Of a DNA stretch of 55,823 nucleotides, positions 29,048-38,723 are shown piece after piece. Source of the DNA: an uncultured Caryophanales bacterium (GTDB lineage Bacteria; Bacillota_I; Bacilli_A; RF39; UBA660); contig CAMYVT010000006.1 of assembly GCA_947302515.1 (NCBI GenBank), positions 1-55,823 of the forward strand, in the 5' to 3' direction. Every line of letters starts with the position of its first letter. Within the stretch, counting starts at the first letter, position 1. A program made the translations under genes and the position numbers. The notes under the pieces are model-generated. The model was not told the origin of the DNA, searched no databases, and saw only the letters and a program-made list of their open reading frames with translations.

Positions 29048-31732
29048 ATGAAAAAACTGTTAAAAAATAAAAAACCAGAAGTATTATTATTTATCTTTTC
29101 ATTAGTTTTTCTATTAATTATTGGAATAATATTAAGCTATAATTTTAAAATGGGAGATAATTATAATTTATTATTTGATTCTGATACGGGTAGAGTAGTA
29201 GATGATGCTATTAGTTTGAATGCTAATCACTATAGATCAAGTGTTCATCCTTTATTTGTATTGTTTGTTCAACCAGTAGTATTTTTTATTTCAAGTATCA
29301 TTTTAAGTAAGAATTTATCATTAATAATACTCTCTGCTTTAGTATCATCAACATCAATATATTTCTTATATAAAATATTAGATATTATTAAACCAAATAA
29401 AAAACAAAATATAATTATTTGTTTAATATATTTATTCTCACTTTCAAATATTATTTTTACTGCTGGAATAGAGACCTATAATTTCGCAACTTTATTTCTT
29501 ATACTCATGTGGTATTTTTATTTAAAACAAGATAATAAACAGAAAAGTTTATATTTCTATATATTATTAATATTATTTGGAGTATTATCAATTTCATTTA
29601 TTATTACTAATGTATTTATCTATTTAATAATGATTTTATTGCTATTAATATCAAAGAAAATAAATATAAAACAAATAATAATAATAGGATTAATAACACT
29701 ATGTTTATCTTTTGGTCTAAGTATTGGTCAAAGACTAGTATTTCATACAACCCCATTATTATTTAAAATAGATACTCACGAAGAAATAAAATTTATTAAT
29801 AAAGAATTAAATATAAAAAATAAAATAAAAGAAGTAGTAGTAAATGATTATTATAATTCATTTATTGGAAATAATGTTCACTTAAATATAAACTATGGTA
29901 ATTCTTATAATGGTCAAAATTATGTTATAGCTTTTAACAATATGAGTATATTTAATTTTATTATTATGACAGCATTCTATATTATTTTAATATTCTTAGT
30001 AGCAAGAAATATTAAAAAGAAAAAGCTATTTAATATAGGTTTATTACTAGCATTACTATTTAATACAATATTACATATATTTTATGGAAACGAAACAGCA
30101 TTCTTATATTCACTACACTTTGTATATTTAATAATTATTCTATTTGGAATAAATCTATTACTTGAAGATAATAAAAAAATAAAGAAATATTCCTTTATTT
30201 TCTTATTGGTATTCTTAATAATAGAAGTATTAAATAATACATTAATATTTAATAATGTAATGAGTTATGTAAAAAAAATAATAGAAGGAAATACTTTAGT
30301 AAATAGTATAGGATTACCACTTACAATACTTTTAGAATTACTAGTAATTATTCTTGTTATAGGAATAATAATTATAGGTATAAAACTAATAAAGAAAATT
30401 ACAAATACAAAGAAAAAAGAAACAAAAATAATATTATCTTTAGCAATAATTCTATTATTCTTTTTAACAGAATGGATTTTTATTGGAATAGAAAATGTAG
30501 AAGATTATCATAAATTATTATGGATAAAATTAGAAGATAAAAATAAAAATTTTTCACCAATAGAAAAAATGGATTATGTAAGTAATGATTTTAAAAAATA
30601 TTTTGAATCAGAATTAAAAGAGTTAGAAGAATACAAAAAAGAATTAATTGATTTTAAAAATGAATATCAAACAATTGATTCTACAGCTCCTAGTTATTCA
30701 GAATACTATTATTTTGGTATGGCTAATAGAAGAAAACTAGTATATAGACCAAATAAAATAATAGATGTTGAAACAAAAGAAGTAGTGTATTCATTTGAAG
30801 AAAAAGATCATTTTATTATTCCTAATACTTATACAGTTTTAATAGAAACAAAAGATAAAGATTTTATAATGATTAAAGAAGATAAATATGGAGTACATTA
30901 CGTAGTAAATGGAAAAGATAGTATTATTAAAGGTACTGATAAATATCTTGAATTATTTAATTTTTCAAATGAAAAATATCAAAACATGAAGAAAGTATTA
31001 TATGGAGAAATACTATTTAATATTAAAGATAGTATTATTTATCCCAATATTATTGTTTATAATAAACCATGGTATAGAGATGCAGCTCTAACAACAATGG
31101 TATTACAAAAAACTCATAATACAGATTTAATTAAAGATTGGGTATCACAAATAGAAGATATTTATGACTATCAAAATGGTGGGGAAAAAGAACCAGATAA
31201 TTTAGGAGAATTACTATATATTATTTCTACTCAAGAAGAAAAGAATTATGATCTTATTGATAGAATTGAAAGAGAAGCAGAAAATATCGCTAAGTCTAAT
31301 AATAATGGATATTATATTTATGGTAAAACAGATACTGGAGATGAATTCTTGTATCAAAATTTATGGTATAAATTAGGAATAGAAAGTATAGGAAGAAAGT
31401 ATCACTTTAATTTAGATATTATTCCAGAAGATGCATATTCTAAAATGGCATGGTGGAGTAATTATGAATTAATTGATACTAATAATCAATTTGATGGAGA
31501 TTGTTATCCATATCTTAATATTGCTGAAAGACATAAATTAAAAAAAGGTAGTATTCCAATTAATAATAATTTATATCCATTATCATGGGAAGTAGGTGCA
31601 ACAGCAGCTAATTATGATGCTTATAGAGGAATAGATGATCATATGAGTGATGTTAAGGTTTCACCTCTTCATTCATGGTCTGCATCAGAGTTTCTATTAT
31701 TACTTTTAGAGGACTATCCTAGTTTGCAATAA
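29048..31732 (+). CDS. GT-C-like multi-pass protein with a C-terminal six-hairpin-glycosidase-like domain
   Basis: 894 residues. ATG 29048 is preferred over an in-frame ATG at 29009, which lies in the promoter. The first 480 or so residues carry about a dozen membrane segments. The first outside loop is acidic and aromatic (LLFDSDTGRVVDDAI; then SVHPLFVLFVQP), the pattern of GT-C enzymes of the PMT/ArnT type that use polyprenyl-linked sugars. A soluble outside part follows; from about residue 665 it reads KPWYRDAALTTMVLQK ... NGGEKEPDNLGELLYIIS ... WKLG-like helices ... PLHSWSASEFLLLLLED, suggesting an (alpha/alpha)6 glycosidase-like fold. One protein may thus both add and trim or recognise sugars outside. 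Neither activity is proven. Confidence 0.7.
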   Translation: MKKLLKNKKPEVLLFIFSLVFLLIIGIILSYNFKMGDNYNLLFDSDTGRVVDDAISLNANHYRSSVHPLFVLFVQPVVFFISSIILSKNLSLIILSALVSSTSIYFLYKILDIIKPNKKQNIIICLIYLFSLSNIIFTAGIETYNFATLFLILMWYFYLKQDNKQKSLYFYILLILFGVLSISFIITNVFIYLIMILLLLISKKINIKQIIIIGLITLCLSFGLSIGQRLVFHTTPLLFKIDTHEEIKFINKELNIKNKIKEVVVNDYYNSFIGNNVHLNINYGNSYNGQNYVIAFNNMSIFNFIIMTAFYIILIFLVARNIKKKKLFNIGLLLALLFNTILHIFYGNETAFLYSLHFVYLIIILFGINLLLEDNKKIKKYSFIFLLVFLIIEVLNNTLIFNNVMSYVKKIIEGNTLVNSIGLPLTILLELLVIILVIGIIIIGIKLIKKITNTKKKETKIILSLAIILLFFLTEWIFIGIENVEDYHKLLWIKLEDKNKNFSPIEKMDYVSNDFKKYFESELKELEEYKKELIDFKNEYQTIDSTAPSYSEYYYFGMANRRKLVYRPNKIIDVETKEVVYSFEEKDHFIIPNTYTVLIETKDKDFIMIKEDKYGVHYVVNGKDSIIKGTDKYLELFNFSNEKYQNMKKVLYGEILFNIKDSIIYPNIIVYNKPWYRDAALTTMVLQKTHNTDLIKDWVSQIEDIYDYQNGGEKEPDNLGELLYIISTQEEKNYDLIDRIEREAENIAKSNNNGYYIYGKTDTGDEFLYQNLWYKLGIESIGRKYHFNLDIIPEDAYSKMAWWSNYELIDTNNQFDGDCYPYLNIAERHKLKKGSIPINNNLYPLSWEVGATAANYDAYRGIDDHMSDVKVSPLHSWSASEFLLLLLEDYPSLQ

Positions 31733-31751
31733 AAGGCTTATCTGATATAAT
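31723..31751 (+). promoter_or_regulatory. Promoter of the 31775-39385 operon
   Basis: TTTGCA at 31723-31728 (inside the end of the upstream gene), 17 bases, TATAAT at 31746-31751 with TGA before it. Confidence 0.7.
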
Positions 31752-31774
31752 AACAAATAGAAAGTGGTGGTTAT

Positions 31775-32743
31775 ATGTTCTTTCATAAAGAACCAATTTT
31801 ATACGTTGTAGTACCTTGCTATAACGAAGAAGAAGTACTAGAAGAAACAACAAGACAATTAAAAAATAAAATGGAGAAATTAATAAAAGAAAAAACAATC
31901 TCTAATAAAAGTAGAGTTATGTATGTTAATGATGGTTCTAAAGATAGTACATGGGATCTTATTAAAGAAGTAAATAAACAAGAAAAATTATTTACAGGAA
32001 TAACTTTATCAAGAAATAGAGGTCATCAAAACGCCTTATTAGGTGGATTAATGACTGCTAAAGAATATGCTGACGTCGTGATTTCTATGGATGCTGATCT
32101 ACAAGATGATATTAATGCTATAGATGAGATGCTAATAAAGTATAAAGAAGGTTGCGATATAGTTTATGGAGTTAGAAGTGCTCGTAAGAAAGATACCTTC
32201 TTTAAAAGAGTTACTGCAGAAGGCTTTTATAAATTTATGAAAGCATTAGGAGTAGACTGTGTATATAATCATGCAGATTATCGACTAACATCAAAAAGAG
32301 TATTAGAGGAATTTTCTAATTATAAAGAAGTTAATTTATTTTTAAGAGGAATGTTTCCTCTAGTAGGATTTAAATCAGATATAGTTTATTATGAAAGAAA
32401 AGAAAGATTTGCTGGAGAATCAAAATATCCATTAAAGAAAATGTTAAATTTTGCCTGGGATGGTATAACATCATTCTCCGTAAAACCACTTAGATTTATC
32501 TGTATTTTAGGTTTTATTATATTATTTATTAGTATTGCTATTATGATTTATTCACTAGTTAGATATTTAACAGGAAATACTGTCTCTGGTTGGACATTCT
32601 TATCTATATCTATTTGGTTTATAGGTGGATTACAAATGATAAGTATTGGTATCATAGGAGAATACATTGGAAAAATGTATAATGAGACTAAACAAAGACC
32701 TAGATTTATTATAGAAGAGAACTTAGAGGAAAAGAAAAAATGA
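31775..32743 (+). CDS. Second polyprenyl-phosphate glycosyltransferase (GtrB/DPM1-like GT2)
   Basis: 322 residues, same architecture as the enzyme at 27475 but clearly diverged: LYVVVPCYNEEEVLEETT, MYVNDGSKDST, SRNRGHQNALLGGL, SMDADLQDD, and the late RFAGESKYPLKKM segment, then two membrane helices (about 240-300). It should load a sugar onto polyprenyl phosphate at the inner face of the membrane. It is the first gene of a six-gene operon (GT2, UbiA, GT-C, GT2, acyltransferase-GT-C, SGNH) with its own promoter. GGTGG precedes ATG 31775, and its end overlaps the next start by 4 bases. Confidence 0.87.
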   Translation: MFFHKEPILYVVVPCYNEEEVLEETTRQLKNKMEKLIKEKTISNKSRVMYVNDGSKDSTWDLIKEVNKQEKLFTGITLSRNRGHQNALLGGLMTAKEYADVVISMDADLQDDINAIDEMLIKYKEGCDIVYGVRSARKKDTFFKRVTAEGFYKFMKALGVDCVYNHADYRLTSKRVLEEFSNYKEVNLFLRGMFPLVGFKSDIVYYERKERFAGESKYPLKKMLNFAWDGITSFSVKPLRFICILGFIILFISIAIMIYSLVRYLTGNTVSGWTFLSISIWFIGGLQMISIGIIGEYIGKMYNETKQRPRFIIEENLEEKKK

Positions 32744-33612
32744 AAGATTATTTAAAATTAATTAGAGTAAAACATTGGTTAAAGAATGGTTTGGTATTTT
32801 TACCAATATTCTTTAGTATTAACGTCTTAAATAAAGACTTATTATTTACTAGTATTCTAGCATTCTTTATATTTTCAGTAACTGCTAGTATAGTTTATAT
32901 ATTAAATGATTTAGAAGATGTTGAAAAAGATAAAAAACATCCAATAAAAAAAGATAGACCACTTGCTAGTGGAAGAGTATCTATTAGAGAAGCAAAAATA
33001 ATAAAAGCAATATTATTAATTATTTTAGGTGGATTACTATATATTATTGCTACTAGAGTAGATTCAATCTGGGTATTATTAATACCAATAATTTATTTAT
33101 TATTAAATATTATTTATAGTAAATCATTAAAAAATATTCCAATCATAGATGTAGTAATAATTGTTATAGGATTCTTATTAAGAGTAATATATGGTGGAAT
33201 AGTTATTAATGTAGAAGTATCTAAATATTTATATTTAATGATTATTTTTGGATCATTCTTCTTAGGATTTGGTAAAAGAAGAAATGAAATAATTAAGAAT
33301 GGTGAAAAGAGTAGAGAATCTCTTTCTATGTATAATAAAGCATTCTTAGATAAGAACATGTATGTAGCTTTTGCTTTAGCAATTGTTTCATATACATTAT
33401 GGTGTGTTGATCCAACTACTATAGCTCATATTGGTAATGATTATATTTTTTGGACAATTCCATTATTAATTATTATCCTTCAATTATATAGTTTAAATAT
33501 TGAAGGAGATTCTCATGGAGATCCAGTAGAAGTAATTCTATCAGATAAAAAACTATTATGTGCTATAAGTATATATTTAATAGTATTAATAATAATATTA
33601 TATTTATTATAG
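32740..33612 (+). CDS. UbiA-family prenyltransferase of the decaprenyl-phosphate phosphoribosyltransferase type
   Basis: Multi-pass membrane enzyme of 290 residues. The aspartate-rich motif is NDLEDVEKD (56-64) followed by HPIKKDRPLASG, and the second conserved block is FGSFFLGFGKRRNEI ... RESLSMYNKAFL (170-202). The GKR-x2-E and R-x-SL-x2-Y pattern is what I associate with Mycobacterium Rv3806c-type DPPR synthases, not with menaquinone or heme UbiA enzymes. Such enzymes join polyprenyl phosphate to phosphoribosyl pyrophosphate, the first step to lipid-linked ribose or arabinose. In this locus it would supply a pentose donor to a neighbouring GT-C enzyme. ATG overlaps the previous stop (ATGA). 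No DprE1/DprE2 epimerase is in the window, so ribose rather than arabinose may be used. Confidence 0.83.
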   Translation: MKDYLKLIRVKHWLKNGLVFLPIFFSINVLNKDLLFTSILAFFIFSVTASIVYILNDLEDVEKDKKHPIKKDRPLASGRVSIREAKIIKAILLIILGGLLYIIATRVDSIWVLLIPIIYLLLNIIYSKSLKNIPIIDVVIIVIGFLLRVIYGGIVINVEVSKYLYLMIIFGSFFLGFGKRRNEIIKNGEKSRESLSMYNKAFLDKNMYVAFALAIVSYTLWCVDPTTIAHIGNDYIFWTIPLLIIILQLYSLNIEGDSHGDPVEVILSDKKLLCAISIYLIVLIIILYLL

Positions 33613-33625
33613 AAAAGAGAATAAT

Positions 33626-35242
33626 ATGAAAGAAATAAATATTTCAAAACAATTAGAAATACTAATAAAAGTATTAATAGTACTATCATTTGCTGTTTTA
33701 AGTTTAATATTAATGCATGATTTTAAATTAAAAATAGCAGTAATAAATGGTATATTGTGTTTAATAGTAGGAGTACTTGTATTCAAAAAGATTAGTATTA
33801 AAAAAATAACTATAAAGAAACTAATTATATCTTTATTAATAGCAGCCTATGTAGATACATTATTCATTACTATTTCACAAACTAGAATGATAGATATTAT
33901 TACTACTATTAATTTATATATTAATAGAGGATTTATTAATCAAATAATTCCTTATTTAATAGGAGTATTATCATATCCTGCTATAGTATTTTGTATTTAT
34001 TATTGGATTGAAAAACATCATCCTAAAGTAATACAAGAAGTTAAATCATTAGAAAAGAAAGAAATAAATTATTTAATAATAGTAGGTATACTATCACTAT
34101 TATTAGTAACATTTACTTTTACTTTTTCAACAGCTTTTTTAAATACAACATATGAAGATAGAGCAATTACTGATGTTATATATACAAGTGATAATGGAAC
34201 TATCTATGGAACAGATGCCTGGTTTAATATTCCACATCCAGAAAATGATATTAGACAACCACTATTTGGAATATTCTCTCTACCATTTTCTATTCCAGCT
34301 CATATTACTTCTGAATTAATATTCTTTGTACCAAAAGATGCTTGCTATGGAGTAGTATTATCAGTAATACAATTTTTATTGCTAGCTCTAACAACAATTA
34401 TGTTAGCAAGAATATTAAAATTAAAAGATTATCAAAAAAAGTATTTTTATGCTTTCTTTAGTTTAAGTTTTCCTTATATTATTTTTGGCTTATTAATAGA
34501 ACAATATGTAGTAGCATTATTCTATTTAATATTAACTATCTATGAATATGATAAATTAAAAGGAATAAATTATTCATATTTAGGATCTGTTTCAACACTT
34601 ATTACTTCAGGAATAATATTTCCTTTAATAACTAAGTTTAAAGATTTAAAAACTACAATTAAGAATTATAAAGATTGTTTTATATATTTCATAGTTGTAT
34701 TAGTATTAGGAGGACAATTTAGTCAAATACTAACTATTAATGAAAAAATGACTTACTTTATGTCAGATTTTGCAGGTAAACAATCATTACCTGAAAAGTT
34801 TTGTAAGTATACTACCTTTGTAGAATCAATATTTAAGATTACTCCAGGACATATAGAAAAGTTTTTAAATTATGATGCTTATAGATTACCTATTCCAGAA
34901 ACAATAAGTATTATAGGAATAGTTATTTTAGCGCTTGTAGTATTAAGCTTTATTCTAAATAGAAAAGAGAAAATGGCCTGGATATCAATTCTATGGATAA
35001 TTTTTTCTATAATAATACTATGTATTGTAGGTTGGGGAACAGTAGAAAATGGTTTAATATTATATAGTCTTTATTTCGCCTGGGCTTTTTACTTATTAAT
35101 ATATTTATTAATAAAGAAATTAATTCCAAATAAAAAATTATTCTCTAGTATAATGATTATACTAATAGTAGTAATGTTTATTTATAATAGTAAAGAAATA
35201 TTAAATATATTAGATTTTGCATTAACATATTATCGTAGATAG
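33626..35242 (+). CDS. Multi-pass membrane protein, GT-C-like, function unknown
   Basis: 538 residues with about 12 hydrophobic segments. A larger loop after the fourth or fifth segment holds YEDRAITDVIYTSDNG and FNIPHPENDIRQPLFGI, which has the acidic and aromatic make-up of the first outside loop of GT-C glycosyltransferases. I recognise no named family. It sits 13 bases after the UbiA gene, so it is the best candidate for an enzyme that spends the lipid-linked pentose made there. AGAG is a weak ribosome site before ATG 33626, but the frame and spacing fit the operon. Confidence 0.65.
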   Translation: MKEINISKQLEILIKVLIVLSFAVLSLILMHDFKLKIAVINGILCLIVGVLVFKKISIKKITIKKLIISLLIAAYVDTLFITISQTRMIDIITTINLYINRGFINQIIPYLIGVLSYPAIVFCIYYWIEKHHPKVIQEVKSLEKKEINYLIIVGILSLLLVTFTFTFSTAFLNTTYEDRAITDVIYTSDNGTIYGTDAWFNIPHPENDIRQPLFGIFSLPFSIPAHITSELIFFVPKDACYGVVLSVIQFLLLALTTIMLARILKLKDYQKKYFYAFFSLSFPYIIFGLLIEQYVVALFYLILTIYEYDKLKGINYSYLGSVSTLITSGIIFPLITKFKDLKTTIKNYKDCFIYFIVVLVLGGQFSQILTINEKMTYFMSDFAGKQSLPEKFCKYTTFVESIFKITPGHIEKFLNYDAYRLPIPETISIIGIVILALVVLSFILNRKEKMAWISILWIIFSIIILCIVGWGTVENGLILYSLYFAWAFYLLIYLLIKKLIPNKKLFSSIMIILIVVMFIYNSKEILNILDFALTYYRR

Positions 35243-35256
35243 AAAGAAGGGATCAT

Positions 35257-36195
35257 ATGACAGATATTAGTATTATAGTACCAGCATATAATGCTGAAAA
35301 ATATATTAGTAAATGTCTAGAATCATTAATAAATCAAACAAAAAAAGAATTAGAATTTATCATCGTAAATGACGGTTCAAATGATAATACTGAGAGTATA
35401 ATTAAAAACTATAAAGATAAAAGAATCAAATATTTTAAGAATAAAAATCAAGGTATTGGTAAAACTAGAAATTTTGGAATTGAAAAGTCTAATTCAAAGT
35501 ACATTATGTTTTTAGATAGTGATGATTATCTTGATAAAACTACTTGTGAAAAGATGTTTAATAAGATTGAGAATAATGATTTAGATATTGCTATCTGTGA
35601 TTTTTATAGAGAATACGATAATGGCAATATAGAAGAAGTACATACTGCTTCTTTTGAGAATTCTTCTTTGAGAGGTAATCCTGATATTATAAATGAGAAT
35701 TTATGTCCATGGGCTAAAATATATAAGAGTAGTTTAATAAAAGATGGAAATATTCGTTTTGTTGAGAATTTAAAGTACGAGGATGCTCCTTTTGTTATAG
35801 AAGCATATGTTAAAGCAAAGAAAATAGGTAAAATAGATGAATGCCTTAATTACTATTTAGTTCATAGTAATAGTGAAACTACTGTTAGAGATAGAAGATG
35901 TTTTGATATTTTAAAAATTATTGATAAAATAAGAACTATTACAAAAGACACAGAAGAATTAACTGAAAAGATTAATAAATTAACTGTACGTATGATTACA
36001 AATTATACTATTCAACAAAGAGTACAAGTTAATAATGATGTCGCAATGGAATTTATTGATAAAGCTTTTGCTTATCTTAAAAAAGAAGTTCCAGATTATA
36101 AAAAGAATAAATATTATGAAGGAAGAGGGGTACTTAGAAGAACCATTGAAAAGAGTAGGTTCTTAACTAAACTTTATTGTAAATTATATAAATAA
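35257..36195 (+). CDS. Family 2 glycosyltransferase
   Basis: 312 residues, single GT-A domain: ISIIVPAYNAEKYISKCLES, IVNDGSNDNT, GIGKTRNFGIEK and the metal-binding FLDSDDYLD. The C-terminal 100 residues are helical with a basic tail and no membrane helix. Adds one sugar to a cytoplasmic glycan intermediate; specificity unknown. It is related to but clearly different from the GT2 at 26547. 14 bases separate it from the upstream membrane gene, in the same operon; AGAAGGGAT precedes ATG 35257. Confidence 0.87.
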   Translation: MTDISIIVPAYNAEKYISKCLESLINQTKKELEFIIVNDGSNDNTESIIKNYKDKRIKYFKNKNQGIGKTRNFGIEKSNSKYIMFLDSDDYLDKTTCEKMFNKIENNDLDIAICDFYREYDNGNIEEVHTASFENSSLRGNPDIINENLCPWAKIYKSSLIKDGNIRFVENLKYEDAPFVIEAYVKAKKIGKIDECLNYYLVHSNSETTVRDRRCFDILKIIDKIRTITKDTEELTEKINKLTVRMITNYTIQQRVQVNNDVAMEFIDKAFAYLKKEVPDYKKNKYYEGRGVLRRTIEKSRFLTKLYCKLYK

Positions 36196-36218
36196 AATAC
36201 TATGAAAGGAGTTTTAAC

Positions 36219-38723
36219 ATGAATAAGAGAATTAAATATCTAGATGAATTAAGAGTATTTGCTATGATATTAATTATTGCCTTACATATAATCGCAATAT
36301 TTAATTATAAGTATATTGATATTAGTACTTTTAAATTCGCTCTTACTGTATTTTTAAGCTCCTTTACTAGAGTAGGAGTACCTATCTTCTTTATGTTAAC
36401 GGGAGTACTATTACTACCTAAAAAAGAAGAAAAGTACTCTGTTTTTTTTAAGAAAAGAGTAATGAGACTAATTATAGCTTATGTATTTTTTTCTTGCATT
36501 TATTATATATATCAATTAATAATGGGTATTAAAGTTTTTAATTTGTTTGAACTTATAAGAGAAATTACTTCATCACAAGTAGAATATCACTTATGGTTTA
36601 TGCCTGTAATAATAACTATATATTTACTTATACCTTTTATTAAGAAACTAGTAGATAACTTAAAAAGAGAAGATTTAAAAAGATTAATAATTATATTATT
36701 TATTACCGTAAATTGTTTTTATGGAATAAATGCTATAACTAATGTTTTTGGTTATGGAGTACTTAGTAGTTTTCTGTTACCCAAGCTATTAGGTTATATT
36801 AATTATTTACTTATTGGTTATTATATATTTAATAATGATTATAAAATAAATAAAAGATTAATAATTACTAGTATTATATCTATCTTATTAATTCCACTAT
36901 GTACATTATTTATTAGTAGAGGAAGTTTTCAAGAATTATTCCTAGATTCTATTTCTCCTTTAGTAGTTGCTCCTTCTATATTAGTATTCTTATTATTTAA
37001 GAATAAAAAGAAAAAAACACCTAATATTATTTCTAAATTTGTAAGCATTAATACTAATAATGTTTTCTATGTTTATCTAAGTCATGTATTATTCTTAAAT
37101 GTATTATTTCATCAAATAGAAACAAAAGTCTTAACAACAACATTTAAACAAGACTTAGGAATAATGTTATTACTATGGATTAGTGTATTAGTACTATCTT
37201 TCTTATTCTCTTATATTTATGTAAAAGTAAAAGATTTTATTAAGAATAATAGAGATAAAATTACTAAAATATTAATAAAATGTTTTTATCTTGTACTTAT
37301 ACTATTATTTATACTTATAATTATAAATTTATTAATAAATAAGTATCATTTTATTAATCTTAATTATTTATTATTTATTATAGGTTTATTTGTATTTATG
37401 TTTGTTTTTTATATGATTAATAAATATAAAGATACAATATTTAAAAATAAAATTATAAATATAGTACTAATACTTATATATATATCTTTTCAAATACTTA
37501 TAGCATATTTGTTTATGGTTTATCCATCATGGGATTTTGGTCAAATTTATGATATAGCAGTAAATTTTGCAACAAGTAATCATCCTACTTTTGGTAGTTC
37601 TTATTTATATGTATGTAGTAATAATATTATGTTTACTGTTATCTTAGAATTAATATTTAAACTATTATATTTAATAGGTATTAAAAACTTCTTAGAAACA
37701 GGAATAATAATCAATATTATTATGATTGATATTAGTATTATTTATACATATCTATTAATTAATAAGATAAATACTAATTATAGTAAACCATATCTTATAT
37801 TTATCTTATTGTTTTCACCATTAATTTTTTATATTCCTATATTTTATACAGATACAATATCTATGCCATTTATCATTGTACCTATATATTATTTATACTT
37901 ATATTTTTATAAGAAACAAAAAATTAGTTATTTAATAATATCAAGTATTATTTTAGGAATAGGATCTATGATTAAACCAACTATCTTAATATTATTAGTT
38001 GCTTTACTTATATATTTTGTATTAATAAATAATAAGAAGAATAATTACTATATTATTTTACCTATCTTAATAGGTTTAATAGTATTACCACTAATATTAC
38101 AAAAAGTATTTATTAATCATTTCTTTGATCAAGAATCTCTATCTAATTATAAAATACCTACAGTTCATTATATATTAATAGGATTAGAAAATAATGGAGA
38201 ATATAGTGAAAAGAGATATAAAGAGATTAATTCTTATGTAGGAGAAGATATAAAAGTAAAAGAAACTAAAATTAAGATTGATAAAAGAATAAATGAAATG
38301 ATTAAAAATAAAGAAATATTAGGTTTTTATAATAGAAAAATAGCTTATACTTGGACAGATGGAACATTTTTTTCATATGTTAAACTAAGTAGAAAACCAG
38401 TACATGAAAAATATTTACAATTTGTGTATTCCGAAAATAATAAAAATAGTATATACTGGTTATTGAGTAATGTAGAGTGGTTTATTGTTCTTGCTCTTAT
38501 GCTTATAGGTATTATTAAGAGAAAATATCTACCTAAAGAAATAAAAGAATTACAATTACTTATATTTATTAGTATATTTGGATTATTTTTATTTTTACTT
38601 ATATGGGAAACAAGATCTAGATATTTAGTAAATTATGTTCCTTTATTCTTAGTTAATGCCTATATAGGTTTGTGTGCAATAAACTCAGAGAAAAAGTTAA
38701 AAGATGGGAGAATAAAAAAGTGA
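36219..38723 (+). CDS. Acyltransferase-3 domain fused to a GT-C-like membrane domain
   Basis: 834 residues, AAAGGAG before ATG 36219. Residues 1-345 are an acyltransferase 3 (OafA/WecH-type) domain: YLDELRVFAMILIIALHI at the start, RVGVPIFFMLTGVLLLPK, YHLWFMPVIITIY and VFYVYLSHVLFLN, with about 10 helices. This family O- or N-acylates surface glycans. After a short basic linker a second set of about 10 helices runs from 355 to 815; its first outside loop (YPSWDFGQIYDIAVNFA) and a late loop (VHYILIGLENNGEYSEKRY) look like a GT-C mannosyltransferase-type enzyme. One chain may transfer a lipid-linked sugar and acylate it. No frame break separates the halves. The first half is firm, the second inferred. 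Confidence 0.8.
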   Translation: MNKRIKYLDELRVFAMILIIALHIIAIFNYKYIDISTFKFALTVFLSSFTRVGVPIFFMLTGVLLLPKKEEKYSVFFKKRVMRLIIAYVFFSCIYYIYQLIMGIKVFNLFELIREITSSQVEYHLWFMPVIITIYLLIPFIKKLVDNLKREDLKRLIIILFITVNCFYGINAITNVFGYGVLSSFLLPKLLGYINYLLIGYYIFNNDYKINKRLIITSIISILLIPLCTLFISRGSFQELFLDSISPLVVAPSILVFLLFKNKKKKTPNIISKFVSINTNNVFYVYLSHVLFLNVLFHQIETKVLTTTFKQDLGIMLLLWISVLVLSFLFSYIYVKVKDFIKNNRDKITKILIKCFYLVLILLFILIIINLLINKYHFINLNYLLFIIGLFVFMFVFYMINKYKDTIFKNKIINIVLILIYISFQILIAYLFMVYPSWDFGQIYDIAVNFATSNHPTFGSSYLYVCSNNIMFTVILELIFKLLYLIGIKNFLETGIIINIIMIDISIIYTYLLINKINTNYSKPYLIFILLFSPLIFYIPIFYTDTISMPFIIVPIYYLYLYFYKKQKISYLIISSIILGIGSMIKPTILILLVALLIYFVLINNKKNNYYIILPILIGLIVLPLILQKVFINHFFDQESLSNYKIPTVHYILIGLENNGEYSEKRYKEINSYVGEDIKVKETKIKIDKRINEMIKNKEILGFYNRKIAYTWTDGTFFSYVKLSRKPVHEKYLQFVYSENNKNSIYWLLSNVEWFIVLALMLIGIIKRKYLPKEIKELQLLIFISIFGLFLFLLIWETRSRYLVNYVPLFLVNAYIGLCAINSEKKLKDGRIKK

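Noticed and set aside
32740..33612. UbiA protein as a menaquinone or heme biosynthesis enzyme
   Set aside because: The GKR-x2-E and R-x-SL-x2-Y block and the glycan-locus context fit the phosphoribosyltransferase group better.
38672..38719. Longer N-terminus for the SGNH hydrolase
   Set aside because: It would overlap the upstream gene by about 50 bases, while GTG 38720 has GGGAG and a 4-base GTGA overlap.
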